From an uncultured Methylophaga sp. (GTDB taxonomy: Bacteria > Pseudomonadota > Gammaproteobacteria > Nitrosococcales > Methylophagaceae), in the NCBI GenBank assembly GCA_913055695.1, contig CAJXKF010000003.1, forward strand, positions 269,247 to 333,246: 64,000 bases of DNA, written 5' to 3'. Position 1 is the first letter of the stretch. The number at the start of each line of letters is the position of its first letter. The translations under genes and the position numbers were made by a program. This document shows, one piece after another, positions 24,434 to 32,883 of this stretch. A model generated the notes under the pieces. The model ran no database searches. It was not told where the DNA came from and was given only the letters and a program-made list of their open reading frames with translations.

Positions 24434-24558
24434 GAGCAGATGCTAAGAGAAGAAATGCGAGTGCTTTGACTCAGAGTCACTGTCGGGCAAATTTCCCGTT
24501 TAATTTTGTGTGCTGCTTGTTATGGTAGATGACTGGTTAATCTGCAACGGAGCAGTCG

Positions 24559-24819
24559 ATGTCTGCCACCCATAAGCACACTCGCCGTCGCTCGGCTTTG
24601 TTTATCACGCTGATTCTGGCGACAACCTTCCTGACGACATTTCCCCCGGTATTTTTATGGGCCAATACCATTGATCCCCGCTGGCTGGGGCTGCCATTTG
24701 CAATGGTCTGGCATATTGGTCTTGCCTTGCTGGCTTCAGTCTTTTTTGCTGCCTGGTATCTGCTGGAAAGTCGCAGCGGGCTGCTGGATCTGCAGGTTGA
24801 GGTGGAGGCAGAGCGATGA
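24559..24819 (+). CDS. DUF3311 small membrane protein, symporter partner
   Basis: An 86-residue protein with two hydrophobic helices (ALFITLILATTFLTTFPPVF and FAMVWHIGLALLASVFFAAW) and a short acidic tail. Proteins of the DUF3311 type are usually encoded directly before a sodium:solute symporter, as here, and may be an accessory subunit. Its stop overlaps the symporter start (ATGA), indicating coupled translation. Confidence 0.8.
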   Translation: MSATHKHTRRRSALFITLILATTFLTTFPPVFLWANTIDPRWLGLPFAMVWHIGLALLASVFFAAWYLLESRSGLLDLQVEVEAER

Positions 24820-26300
24820 TTCCTGTTCTCTCCTTGCTGGCCTTTCTGGGGCTGATTCTCTTTATCAATCGTCGCCAACTGGGCGTGTCGACCATGGCCG
24901 ACTATGCCACGGCCAATCACAGCATCGGTGTGCTGGGGATAACCTTCGGTTTTCTGGCGACCTGGTATGTGGGGGCAGGTTATACCGTGTTCTCCGGCTT
25001 TGCCGTCAGTTTCGGCATGATTGGCATGTATGTGATCCCTTACGGCATTGTCACCTTGCTGGTGATGTATCTGGTGGCCGAAAAAACCTTTATCTGGGGG
25101 AAGAAATATCAGCTGCGCACGCAATCTGAATTACTGGGTCTGCGGTATCGCAGTGATTTCATCCGGGTGCTGACCGGTTTTGCCGGTGTGGCGCTGTCGG
25201 TGCCGTGGCTGCTGATGGAGTGGTACACGATTGGGTATGTGTTCAACTATGCGACAGAAGGCTATATCAGCCCGCTGCTGGGCATGATTATCGGTATTTT
25301 TGTCGTGGTGTTTTATGTCGCGATGGGGGGTATGCGTAGCGTGGTCACCGCGAACATCGTACAGGGCCTGTATATGATGGTCGTCGGCTCAGCGGTACTC
25401 ATCTATGTGCTTTTCAGTGAACTGGGGGGCCTGTCGGCAGCGATGGACAGGTTGTTTTATGAGGCGCCCAAGGCGATGACCTTCCCCGGTCCGGGCTGGG
25501 ATGTCTCACCCAATTACTGGACGGCGATTATTATCACCAGTGGTCTCGGCGGTTTTATGTGGCCGTGGGTTTATAACAAACTGTTTGCGGCTGACAGTAT
25601 CCGCACCATCAAGCAGTCGGTGCTGTTTGCGCCGGTGTTGGGCATTCTGTCATTTGCTTTGCTGTTTATCGTCTCGATGGCCTTGCATCCTTTACCCTTC
25701 GCACAGGAAAACCCGGAAGAGGCTTTGTTCTGGGCCCATGCTGAGGCCGGTGTCTGGCCGCTGGCTTTGTTTGCCGTGCTGGTAATGGCAGCCAGTCTCG
25801 GTACCGTCAGCGGTATTCTGAATGCGATGTCGACCGCCATTTCCGGTGATATCGCCCAGGTCATCAATCGCAAGATTAATGAGAAAACCGCCTTGCTGAT
25901 TGCCCGCTGGTCGGTGGTGGTGATGAGCGTCGGCGCTTTGGTCGGAGCTTACCTGAAAGAAGGTCAATTGGTTTTTCTGGCACTGATGACTTATCAGGGC
26001 ATGATCGTCTTGTCGCCGGTCGTGCTTCTGGGCCTGTACTGGCGACGCGCCAACAAATTCGGCGCCGTGGCCGGGTTCCTGCTGGGCATGGCGGTGTCGT
26101 TCGGGCTGACTTTAAGCGAGCCGGCATTTATCCAGGCCTATGGCTGGACGCCCGGTGTGTATGGCTTTTTAACCACGCTTGTCATTATGCTGGTGGCGGG
26201 TTATTTGCGTCCGGTGGAGAGTCATGTGGAACGACTCTGGGATGATATTGCTGATGCCAGGGGGCAGGCAGGAGAGACCGCTGTAGTGAGAGCAAGCTAG
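24816..26300 (+). CDS. Sodium:solute symporter (SSS family)
   Basis: A 494-residue inner-membrane carrier with about thirteen hydrophobic segments and the SSS fold. Recognisable stretches include TMADYATANHSIGVLG near the start and the helix FAVLVMAASLGTVSGILNAM with small residues that suit a sodium site. The substrate cannot be read from sequence; monocarboxylates or amino acids are usual for symporters with a DUF3311 partner. The gene pair is flanked by two copies of the same hairpin repeat. Confidence 0.88.
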   Translation: MIPVLSLLAFLGLILFINRRQLGVSTMADYATANHSIGVLGITFGFLATWYVGAGYTVFSGFAVSFGMIGMYVIPYGIVTLLVMYLVAEKTFIWGKKYQLRTQSELLGLRYRSDFIRVLTGFAGVALSVPWLLMEWYTIGYVFNYATEGYISPLLGMIIGIFVVVFYVAMGGMRSVVTANIVQGLYMMVVGSAVLIYVLFSELGGLSAAMDRLFYEAPKAMTFPGPGWDVSPNYWTAIIITSGLGGFMWPWVYNKLFAADSIRTIKQSVLFAPVLGILSFALLFIVSMALHPLPFAQENPEEALFWAHAEAGVWPLALFAVLVMAASLGTVSGILNAMSTAISGDIAQVINRKINEKTALLIARWSVVVMSVGALVGAYLKEGQLVFLALMTYQGMIVLSPVVLLGLYWRRANKFGAVAGFLLGMAVSFGLTLSEPAFIQAYGWTPGVYGFLTTLVIMLVAGYLRPVESHVERLWDDIADARGQAGETAVVRAS

Positions 26301-26499
26301 GGTTATTGCCTGCCATTGCTGTCGCAGCAATGCAATCCAGTGTCCGGCTCAGAAGAGAAGGGCAGATTGCCACGCGGGCAGAGCCGACTCGAGATGACGA
26401 AAAAGATAGGGATGTTGCGATATCAGCTCATTGTGAGCGGAGCGACGCAATCTATTCTAAGCTCAGAAGAGAGGCCGACTCGAGATGATGTGAAAAATG
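26301..26499. repeat. Degenerate intergenic repeats after the symporter gene
   Basis: It includes a perfect hairpin ATTGCTG-tcg-CAGCAAT (26315-26331). Two near copies of CTCAGAAGAGA...GCCGACTCGAGATGA begin near 26348 and 26462. A TCATTGTGAGCGGAGCGACG stretch is related to the interior of the 20,969 element. No gene is supportable here. Confidence 0.6.
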
Positions 26500-26583
26500 T
26501 CGCTTGGACTGAGCTTGCGAAGCCCAACATTTCAGGATCAAAAGTCGGGATTGTTGGGCTTCATTGCATTCAGCCCAAGCTAC
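26500..26583. repeat. 84-bp hairpin repeat, copy 2
   Basis: TCGCTTGGACTGAGC...GAAGCCCAACA and TGTTGGGCTTC...CAGCCCAAGCTAC match the copy at 24350-24433 in order and orientation. The arms are nearly identical and the central loop has diverged. Confidence 0.75.
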
Positions 26584-26591
26584 AATGAAAA

Positions 26592-27071
26592 TTAAGCCTC
26601 AGCCAGCGTCATTGCCTGCAGGTAGTTTTCCAGCCCCATTTTTTTAATCAGCCCCAGTTGCTGCTCCAGCCAGTGGGTGTGATCCAGCTCGGTGTCCTCC
26701 AGTTGTTTTAGCAGCAACTGGCGGGTGTCATAGTCGCCTTCCTGTTCGCACAGGGCGATGCCGTCGCGCAGGTTTTTAACCACAGCGTATTCCAGGTCGA
26801 GGTCGTTCTGCAGCATCTCGATCACGGTGTGACCGACATTGAGTGGCTCGCGATGTGCCAGGTTGGGCATGCCTTCCAGAAACAGGATACGTTTGATCAT
26901 CTGGTCGGCGTGGTCGGTCTCGTCCTGCATTTCATGAGCGATGCGGTTGTAGAGGCGGGTAAGGCCCCAGTCTTCATACATTCTAGAGTGAATGAAATAC
27001 TGGTCCATTGCAGTCAGTTCTCCCGCGAGCAGCTTGTTGAGCAAATCAATAACTTTCTGACTACCTTTCAT
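26592..27071 (-). CDS. bfr: Bacterioferritin-type iron storage protein without the heme-ligand Met
   Basis: A 159-residue four-helix ferritin closely following E. coli Bfr ([22 protein letters not shown]). The ferroxidase ligands E18, E51, H54, E94, E128 and H131 are all present; the last two are shifted by one by a single-residue insertion. Position 52, the Met that ligates heme in Bfr, is Thr here (DETDHAD). Such subunits are known as the partner of a heme-binding Bfr in two-subunit bacterioferritins. No second bfr gene lies in the window. Confidence 0.9.
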   Translation of the reverse strand: MKGSQKVIDLLNKLLAGELTAMDQYFIHSRMYEDWGLTRLYNRIAHEMQDETDHADQMIKRILFLEGMPNLAHREPLNVGHTVIEMLQNDLDLEYAVVKNLRDGIALCEQEGDYDTRQLLLKQLEDTELDHTHWLEQQLGLIKKMGLENYLQAMTLAEA

Positions 27072-27263
27072 CGGAATACCCTGTTTGTTTCGTTGAAGAG
27101 ATGAATACCGCTGCGTCTCAAACGACGCTCAGCTTAGCCTGCATTATCGCACTGGTCTTGTCAGCTGGCTAATATAAACGCCACTTCCGGAGTATTTACA
27201 GGGTCTGGACAGGGCTCTAAGCTAGGGCGGTAAAACTCAAACGCTAACCAGCAGGATGCAGAC

Positions 27264-27860
27264 ATGTTCTCGATTTCCCAGTGGCGCATTACCGGACTTG
27301 TGCTGATAGTCCTTGGCCTGATGTCAGCCAGCAGCTTTGTCTGGCTTGGTTTTAGTGAAGAAGCGATTCGCGCCATGGTCAGAGGGACGGCCCGGACTTC
27401 GATTTTCCTGTTCGTGCTGGCCTTTACCGCATCCAGTCTGTACCGGCTGCTTAAATCCGGCTGGGCAAGATACCTGTTGGATAACCGCCGTTATATCGGG
27501 CTGTCGTTTGCCCTGTCGCATTTTGTGCATCTGCTGTTTCTGATCCTGCTGATGACCCACTACCCGCAGGACTCACTGGCGAAGTTGAATCAGTTCGAGA
27601 TTGTGGGGGCCAGCCTGACCTATGTGTTTATCCTGGCGATGACGATCACGTCTTTTGAGCCGCCACGGCGCTGGATCGGTCCCAAAAACTGGCATCGTCT
27701 GCATACCACCGGTATGTACCTGGTCTGGCTTATCTTTCTGGAAACCTACGGTAAGGGCACACTGCAAAACGGGCATTATCTGCCCCTGGTGTTACTGCTG
27801 CTGGTGGCGATGGGACTAAGACTGGCAGCCAGTGTCAAAACCGCGCGCTCGGTTCACTAG
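27264..27860 (+). CDS. Ferric-reductase-like transmembrane protein
   Basis: A 198-residue membrane protein with about six helices. Histidines in SFALSHFVHLLF and NWHRLHTTGMYLVWL are placed on helices as in the ferric reductase/MsrQ heme-b domain. No flavin domain is fused, so electrons must come from a separate partner. An AGGA sits about 9 nt before the ATG. It is divergent from bfr, so an iron-related role is plausible but unproven. Its stop shares CTAG with the convergent DUF1820 gene. Confidence 0.75.
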   Translation: MFSISQWRITGLVLIVLGLMSASSFVWLGFSEEAIRAMVRGTARTSIFLFVLAFTASSLYRLLKSGWARYLLDNRRYIGLSFALSHFVHLLFLILLMTHYPQDSLAKLNQFEIVGASLTYVFILAMTITSFEPPRRWIGPKNWHRLHTTGMYLVWLIFLETYGKGTLQNGHYLPLVLLLLVAMGLRLAASVKTARSVH

Positions 27861-28186
27861 CTTTTATTGATGGGGGTATAAACCGGGCCGGGGAAAGTCG
27901 CGACCTTGCCATCAAATTCACTTATCTTTGCCTGACCTTTCTTGGTGACGGCATCGATCCGCAGCACCGCATGCATCGGGATATAGGTGCGATTCACATC
28001 GGCGAATTCATCTTTGAGCTTTTCATGAGTTGGGTCAACCACGACACTGGTATGTGTATCCCAGACAAAGTCGCCGATTTCGATAAAGCCGAACAGACTG
28101 CCCTGGCTAAGCTCACGGGCATAAAGCTCATAGCGCTGACCACCCTGGATAAATTCGATGCGATATAACAATGCTTTTTTAGTCAT
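27857..28186 (-). CDS. DUF1820 family protein
   Basis: A 109-residue soluble protein with the family's conserved parts YELYARELSQGSLFGFIE, VVVDPTHEKLKDEF and NRTYIPMHAVLRID. Function is unknown; the family is widespread in gammaproteobacteria and usually stands alone. It ends on the same CTAG as the convergent membrane protein. Confidence 0.85.
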   Translation of the reverse strand: MTKKALLYRIEFIQGGQRYELYARELSQGSLFGFIEIGDFVWDTHTSVVVDPTHEKLKDEFADVNRTYIPMHAVLRIDAVTKKGQAKISEFDGKVATFPGPVYTPINKS

Positions 28187-28343
28187 AATTAATCTGTCAC
28201 AGCGTTTGTCAGCTGAGTAGTTTGTTTGGTTGCGCTCAAAATGGGGGCAGAGAAGCGAAATTCAATGTTAATGCAGATATAAAACTTCGGCTATCTGACA
28301 CAACATTCAACAGCTAAAAACCGGCCTGCTCACTGTAGATGCG

Positions 28344-29516
28344 CTACCACCAGGAATAAATCAGTAAACCGAGCGGGGTACCCACGATATAACCGGCGAC
28401 CCCAACCAGAATACCGGGCGTGACAAGCGTACCCCAGCCGCGGGCGACAGCGAGGGCCGGTGCCGTGGTGGCACCGAGTACGGCGGCGTTCGAAGCAATA
28501 ATGAGTTCCGGTAATGACAGTTTGAGTGCCTGCTTTTTCAGCAGGCGGTTCAATAGCAGGCCCCCGATAAACACCACCAGCCAGTGCACCAGCAGTACGA
28601 TAAACACAAACACCAGCAGGATCGGCGCATGGGCCAGTAAGGTCGCGACATTGGCTCCGGCGGCGATAGTGGCGAAGAAGACCAGGGCTAAAACAAAGCC
28701 CATGCTCTGACCACCGTTGAGCTTTTTCATCTGAACTGGCATCAGTGTGGCCGGAATAATCGAATACAAAGTGATAAACAGATAGCGTAGCAGGCTGAAG
28801 TCGATGCCAAGCGCTAATAGGTTGAGCAGATAGACGGTCAGATCCGACACAGCCACCACCAGCATGGCAAAGGTCAGGGCGGCAGCCAGAGACAAACCGC
28901 CGACCTGGTTCTCACCCTGTTCCAGGCTTTGTTCCTGGTCGGAGAAATAATTCCGTTGCACATAGCGTTGCATGAAAAAGCGTGATGCCGGCATCAGAAT
29001 AATCACGACCAGAAACAGAATACCGAGTAGGTTATCGACGGCTGTCGCTGCGGCAATCATGCTGCTGTTATCAAATCCGGTGGATTGCATCACAGCAGCA
29101 AAATTAGCCGAGCCGCCGGTATAAGTGGCGGTGAACATACCAGCCAATATCGATTCAAACTCGCCCAGGTCGAGCAGGCTCGCACCGACTAAAACCCCCA
29201 TGACTGTGCCGAAACAGGCGAGAATAAACCCCAAGCCGACCCGGCCGCTCTCTGCCAGTATTCGTCGCACATCGGCATGAATCAGAAACAGCGGCAGCAG
29301 CATCGGCACAAAATAACTGAAGACCACATCATAGGCGGGCGAAGATTGCGGCATGATGCCTAGGTTCGACAGCAGAATAGAAAGCAGAATCGCCCAGATT
29401 GCCCCGGTCAGGGTTTTACCCCAGGGTTTGCTTTCGGCCCAGAAGCCGAACCAGGCAATGGCAAACAAGGCAGCAAATACCGCCAGAATCTGGTCGGCTG
29501 GGATAAGCGAATTCAT
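28344..29516 (-). CDS. DUF819 family membrane protein
   Basis: A 390-residue inner-membrane protein with about eleven hydrophobic helices, of the DUF819 (YjcL-like) family. Conserved-looking stretches are VFSYFVPMLLPLFLIHAD and MFTATYTGGSANFAAV. It is probably a transporter, with unknown substrate. The ORF-track start (TTG, 29534) is rejected because AGGATACAGGT, the likely ribosome-binding site, falls between it and the ATG at 29516. Confidence 0.8.
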   Translation of the reverse strand: MNSLIPADQILAVFAALFAIAWFGFWAESKPWGKTLTGAIWAILLSILLSNLGIMPQSSPAYDVVFSYFVPMLLPLFLIHADVRRILAESGRVGLGFILACFGTVMGVLVGASLLDLGEFESILAGMFTATYTGGSANFAAVMQSTGFDNSSMIAAATAVDNLLGILFLVVIILMPASRFFMQRYVQRNYFSDQEQSLEQGENQVGGLSLAAALTFAMLVVAVSDLTVYLLNLLALGIDFSLLRYLFITLYSIIPATLMPVQMKKLNGGQSMGFVLALVFFATIAAGANVATLLAHAPILLVFVFIVLLVHWLVVFIGGLLLNRLLKKQALKLSLPELIIASNAAVLGATTAPALAVARGWGTLVTPGILVGVAGYIVGTPLGLLIYSWW

Positions 29517-29598
29517 ACCTGTATCCTGTTTCAATCTGTCAGCGTCACTAGAAGGCAGGATACCCCGAATAGGACCGCAATCAAAAACGAGGCTTGAT

Positions 29599-30594
29599 AT
29601 GTATAGCGACGACGATCTGGAACAGGCAGTCGATAAAGAGATTTTCAGCCGTGCTGCGGTGACCCGCTTCCGGGATTATATTGCCGAGCGCGATAATACC
29701 CGGGCCGTGGATGAAGAAGACTTTCGTCTTATCACCAGCTTCAACGACATTTTCGTGGTCATTGCCTGTCTGTTGCTACTGTTGTCGGCTGGCTGGGTGA
29801 TTCAGGGGACAAGTACGGCATTGTCAGCCGCCGTTGTCGCCGCTTTATCCTGGGGACTGGCTGAATTTTTTGTGCTTAAACGCAAAATGGCCCTGCCGGC
29901 GATTGTGCTTTTAGTGACGTTTGTGGGCAATGTGTTCGCTGCGATAGTGCTTATCTTCGGTTTTCCGGATGAAAAAGCCTTTATGCTGGCCGGTCTCGGG
30001 GCGACTTTCGCTGCCTGGCTGCACTGGACCCGTTTCCATGTCCCCGTCACGGTGGCTGCCGGGGCTGCCACCGCAGTCGCGTTTGTGCTGGCCGCACTGA
30101 TTTATATGATGCCGTCCCTGCGTGATTATCTGAACAGTCTGATGTTTGCCGGGGGGATTGCGATATTCCTGCTGGCCATGCGCTGGGACATGGCGGATCT
30201 GAAACGGGTCACCGGTCACTCGGATGTCGCTTTCTGGCTGCACCTGACGGCAGCACCTTTGATCGTGCATCCGGTGTTCAGCAATCTCGGCATTTTCGAG
30301 GGCACTCAGACCACATTGGATCTGGCCATCGTCTTGTTGTTGTATCTGGTGCTGACGGTGATTTCGCTGGTTATAGACCGGCGCGCCTTCATGGTCTCGT
30401 CATTGATTTATGTGCTGGCGGCGCTGACCGAACTGCTTGATACCTATGGCCTGGCCGGTGACAGCTTTGCTTATGTCGGCGTGGTGATTGGTTTCTCTTT
30501 ACTGTTGCTTTCAGGCTTCTGGCACAAGGCCCGTCGCCTGTTGGTTCAGAACCTGCCCGCTGCCTGGCAGGGGCGGCTACCGGAAGTTGCTTAG
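29599..30594 (+). CDS. Polytopic membrane protein of unknown function
   Basis: From ATG 29599, with GAGG 7 nt upstream, the product has 331 residues. The ORF track extends 82 residues further upstream, across the divergent DUF819 start, and that part reads as non-coding. A charged N-terminal region of about 50 residues (MYSDDDLEQAVDKEIFS) precedes some ten hydrophobic helices. I recognise no catalytic motif. The layout resembles DUF2157/DUF4401-type membrane proteins, but I would not assign it to either. Confidence 0.65.
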   Translation: MYSDDDLEQAVDKEIFSRAAVTRFRDYIAERDNTRAVDEEDFRLITSFNDIFVVIACLLLLLSAGWVIQGTSTALSAAVVAALSWGLAEFFVLKRKMALPAIVLLVTFVGNVFAAIVLIFGFPDEKAFMLAGLGATFAAWLHWTRFHVPVTVAAGAATAVAFVLAALIYMMPSLRDYLNSLMFAGGIAIFLLAMRWDMADLKRVTGHSDVAFWLHLTAAPLIVHPVFSNLGIFEGTQTTLDLAIVLLLYLVLTVISLVIDRRAFMVSSLIYVLAALTELLDTYGLAGDSFAYVGVVIGFSLLLLSGFWHKARRLLVQNLPAAWQGRLPEVA

Positions 30595-30648
30595 CACGCT
30601 TCAAAATCAGCTAAACTGAGATCATGCTCCAATTCTGGGAGGGGCTTG

Positions 30649-31281
30649 ATGAGACAAATCCTGTCCGATCTCTGGGAAACCGCCGTGGAAAGCCCATTTC
30701 CCGGCCTCACCACGCATGCTTACCTGTGGACGCGTGATGATGGCAATGTGTTGTTCTATAACACCAGCCAGCAGCAGGATATCCGGCAAATGGCTGACTT
30801 GGGCGGGGTTGCCTGTCAGCTACTCAGTCATCGAGATGAAGTGGGTCAGTCCCTTATTCAAATTCGTGATTTATATGCAGCCAGACTGGGTGTTCATCAG
30901 GCAGAACTGGAACATTTGGCCGAGGTTTGTCAGCCGGATATCATTTTTCAACACAGGCAATGCTTATTTGACGATCTGGAAGTGGTTCCGACACCCGGAC
31001 ATACGCCCGGCAGCTGCTGTTTTCTGGCAAGCCTGGCTGAAGGGCTCACAGCGCTTTTCAGTGGTGATACCCTGTACTGGAGTGACGCCGGTCTGAGGCC
31101 GGGTCTATTGCCTTTCAGTGATCGAGACCAGCTGATTGAAAGCCTGACCCTGCTGGAAAAAGTTTCACCTGATCTGGTCTGTTCGAGTGCCTTTTCCGGT
31201 GAATCCGGTTTCAAGGAAGTCAAAGCTGACTGGTCAGAACAGCTCGCTATTGCCAGATGGTTGCTGCAACAACAAAGTTAG
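30649..31281 (+). CDS. Metallo-beta-lactamase-fold protein with altered metal motif
   Basis: A 210-residue MBL-fold protein. The second half has GHTPGSCCF and FSGDTLYWSD, as in MBL hydrolases. The first metal motif HxHxDH is replaced by LSHRDEVGQSL, so only some of the usual ligands remain. Either the metal site is modified or the protein is a sub-family with its own motif. GGGAGGGG lies 4 nt before the ATG at 30649, which is preferred to the TTG one codon earlier. The substrate is unknown. Confidence 0.75.
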   Translation: MRQILSDLWETAVESPFPGLTTHAYLWTRDDGNVLFYNTSQQQDIRQMADLGGVACQLLSHRDEVGQSLIQIRDLYAARLGVHQAELEHLAEVCQPDIIFQHRQCLFDDLEVVPTPGHTPGSCCFLASLAEGLTALFSGDTLYWSDAGLRPGLLPFSDRDQLIESLTLLEKVSPDLVCSSAFSGESGFKEVKADWSEQLAIARWLLQQQS

Positions 31282-31307
31282 GATGACATCCCTGTCACCC
31301 TGCCTGC

Positions 31308-31652
31308 CTACCGGTAATAACCATGATGGCGATAATCCCGATCATAGTGACGATCATGATGACGGTATGAATGCCGGTCATGACTGCGGTAATACCTGTC
31401 GTGATGTTTCCAGTGTTTTTTGTGGTGCTTCCAGTGCTTGTGGCCATGATAGTGATGACGGTGGCGATCATAGTCACGGTAGTGAATCACATAGCTATCG
31501 GGGTAATAGCTGTTGTGATAACCCGGATAGCCCAGATTGAAGCCAATACCGATACTGAGATCACCGGCCTTGGCCGGGCTCGTGGCGACGGCCAGCATCA
31601 TGCCTGAAAACAGACTGATGGCTAAAAGTGTTGATTTGTTGAGATGTCGCAT
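31308..31652 (-). CDS. Exported His/Tyr/Arg-rich protein
   Basis: A 114-residue protein with a signal peptide (LLAISLFSGMMLAVATSPAKA). A short glycine-rich stretch precedes a C-terminal half of about 65 residues made almost wholly of His, Tyr, Arg, Lys and Asp, with repeats such as HKHWKHHKKHWKHHDRYY. It could bind metal ions in the periplasm; this is inferred from composition only. It is convergent with the MBL-fold gene. Confidence 0.7.
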   Translation of the reverse strand: MRHLNKSTLLAISLFSGMMLAVATSPAKAGDLSIGIGFNLGYPGYHNSYYPDSYVIHYRDYDRHRHHYHGHKHWKHHKKHWKHHDRYYRSHDRHSYRHHDRHYDRDYRHHGYYR

Positions 31653-31845
31653 CGCGTTTACCTCGCTCTACACAAAAGGACACGCTTAATACATTAATCG
31701 CCTGCTCGGAAAGTTTGTGTTAAGCAATGTAAAAGTTTGTAAAACATGAAAAAACTGTCGATTAGTGCACAGGAAACAGTGCATTTCAGAGGCCAGCAGA
31801 CGTGCTAAAGTGAAACCGTTAATTCAGCAATTGCATGGGACAGTG

Positions 31846-32418
31846 ATGGAGACTTTGATTCAATTCGAACTGCCGAAATGGCTGCTGCGCTATCAGCAGT
31901 CTTATCAGACAAGCACAGACATTGAGGCGCAGATGGATTTTCTGATCGATGTGTCCCGTCTCAACATTCAATATGACACAGGCGGTCCCTTTGCTGCCGC
32001 GGTATTTGAAGTCGACAGTGGCAGGCTGGTGGCCCTGGGCTTGAACCTGGTGACCTCAAAAAATCTGTCGATTCTGCATGCTGAAATGGTGGCGCTGTCG
32101 CTGGCCCAGCAAAGCCGGCGTCATTATGATTTGGGTGCAACAAAGCCGGATTTATCTCTGGTCACCACCTGTGAACCCTGTGCCATGTGTTTCGGTGCCA
32201 TACCCTGGTCCGGGGTACGGCAGGTAGTGTCCGGTGCCACCGATGCCGATGCCAGAGCCATCGGTTTTGATGAGGGCCCGAAGCCGGATGACTGGCAAAA
32301 AGCGCTGGAAGAAAGACAGATAAAAGTCATCAGCGGGGTTAACCGGGATAAAGCTGCGGCCGTGCTGCGGGCCTATGTGAATCAGGGGGGTATGCTCTAT
32401 AACTCACGACAGGGATAG
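31846..32418 (+). CDS. Cytidine/deoxycytidylate deaminase-family protein
   Basis: A 190-residue zinc hydrolase of the CDA superfamily. The active-site motif HAE is in ILHAEMVALS, and the zinc cysteines are in TTCEPCAMCFGAI. Spacing and the PCAMC form fit the guanine deaminase/TadA-like branch, but the substrate is undecided. The ATG at 31846 was chosen because GGGA lies just upstream and homologous sequence begins here. The ORF track's 27 extra residues have no protein-like pattern. Confidence 0.8.
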   Translation: METLIQFELPKWLLRYQQSYQTSTDIEAQMDFLIDVSRLNIQYDTGGPFAAAVFEVDSGRLVALGLNLVTSKNLSILHAEMVALSLAQQSRRHYDLGATKPDLSLVTTCEPCAMCFGAIPWSGVRQVVSGATDADARAIGFDEGPKPDDWQKALEERQIKVISGVNRDKAAAVLRAYVNQGGMLYNSRQG

Positions 32419-32424
32419 ACGCAG

Positions 32425-32828
32425 ATGAAAGCTAAAATCAGCATGATTACGCTTGGGGTCGAGGATTTGAAAGCGGCTACAGCTTTTTACCGTGATGGAC
32501 TCGAACTGCCTCAGTTTCACTTCGCCAGTGAAGGGGTGAGCTTTTTTGAGCTGGCTGGCGCCTGGCTGGGTCTGTATCCCAGAAACGCGTTGGCAGAGGA
32601 TATCGCTATTCCCATGGCTGAGTTGACGGCGCCCGGCAGCTTTACACTGGCACATATGTCAGCAGCCCGGAGGCGGTTGATGCCCTGCTGGAGCAGGCAG
32701 TCAATGCCGGTGCCAGGTTAATCAAACCCGGTCAGCCCGCTTTCTGGGGTGGCTATTCCGGTTACTTTCAGGATCCCGAAGGCTATTACTGGGAAGTCGC
32801 TTTCAACCCATTTATCGACCTCACCTGA
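32425..32828 (+). pseudogene. VOC/glyoxalase-family gene interrupted by a -1 frameshift
   Basis: Frame 1 encodes MKAKISMITLGVEDLKAATAFYRDG...GSFTLAH, the first half of a VOC-fold protein. At about 32656 one base is missing. From 32658 the next frame continues SSPEAVDALLEQAVNAGARL...YFQDPEGYYWEVAFNP to a stop at 32828. Restoring one base (CAT AAT GTC) gives an intact protein of about 134 residues, normal for the family. It lies 6 bp after the deaminase gene, so both were probably one operon. It could be a real lesion or a sequencing error. Confidence 0.8.
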
Positions 32829-32842
32829 CCTGAGACACAAAC

Positions 32843-32873
32843 GCCCCTGTCCGCCATGCAAGCGGACAGGGGC
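32843..32873. terminator. Stem-loop between the VOC and DUF2189 genes
   Basis: GCCCCTGTCCGC catgcaa GCGGACAGGGGC is a perfect 12-bp stem between convergent genes. Neither side has a proper T-tract, so the terminator role is probable rather than certain. Confidence 0.6.
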
Positions 32874-32883
32874 ACAATAGTCA

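Noticed and set aside
29353-29598. 82-residue N-terminal extension of the membrane protein at 29599
   Set aside because: It crosses the start of the divergent DUF819 gene and has no protein-like pattern, while ATG 29599 has its own ribosome-binding site.
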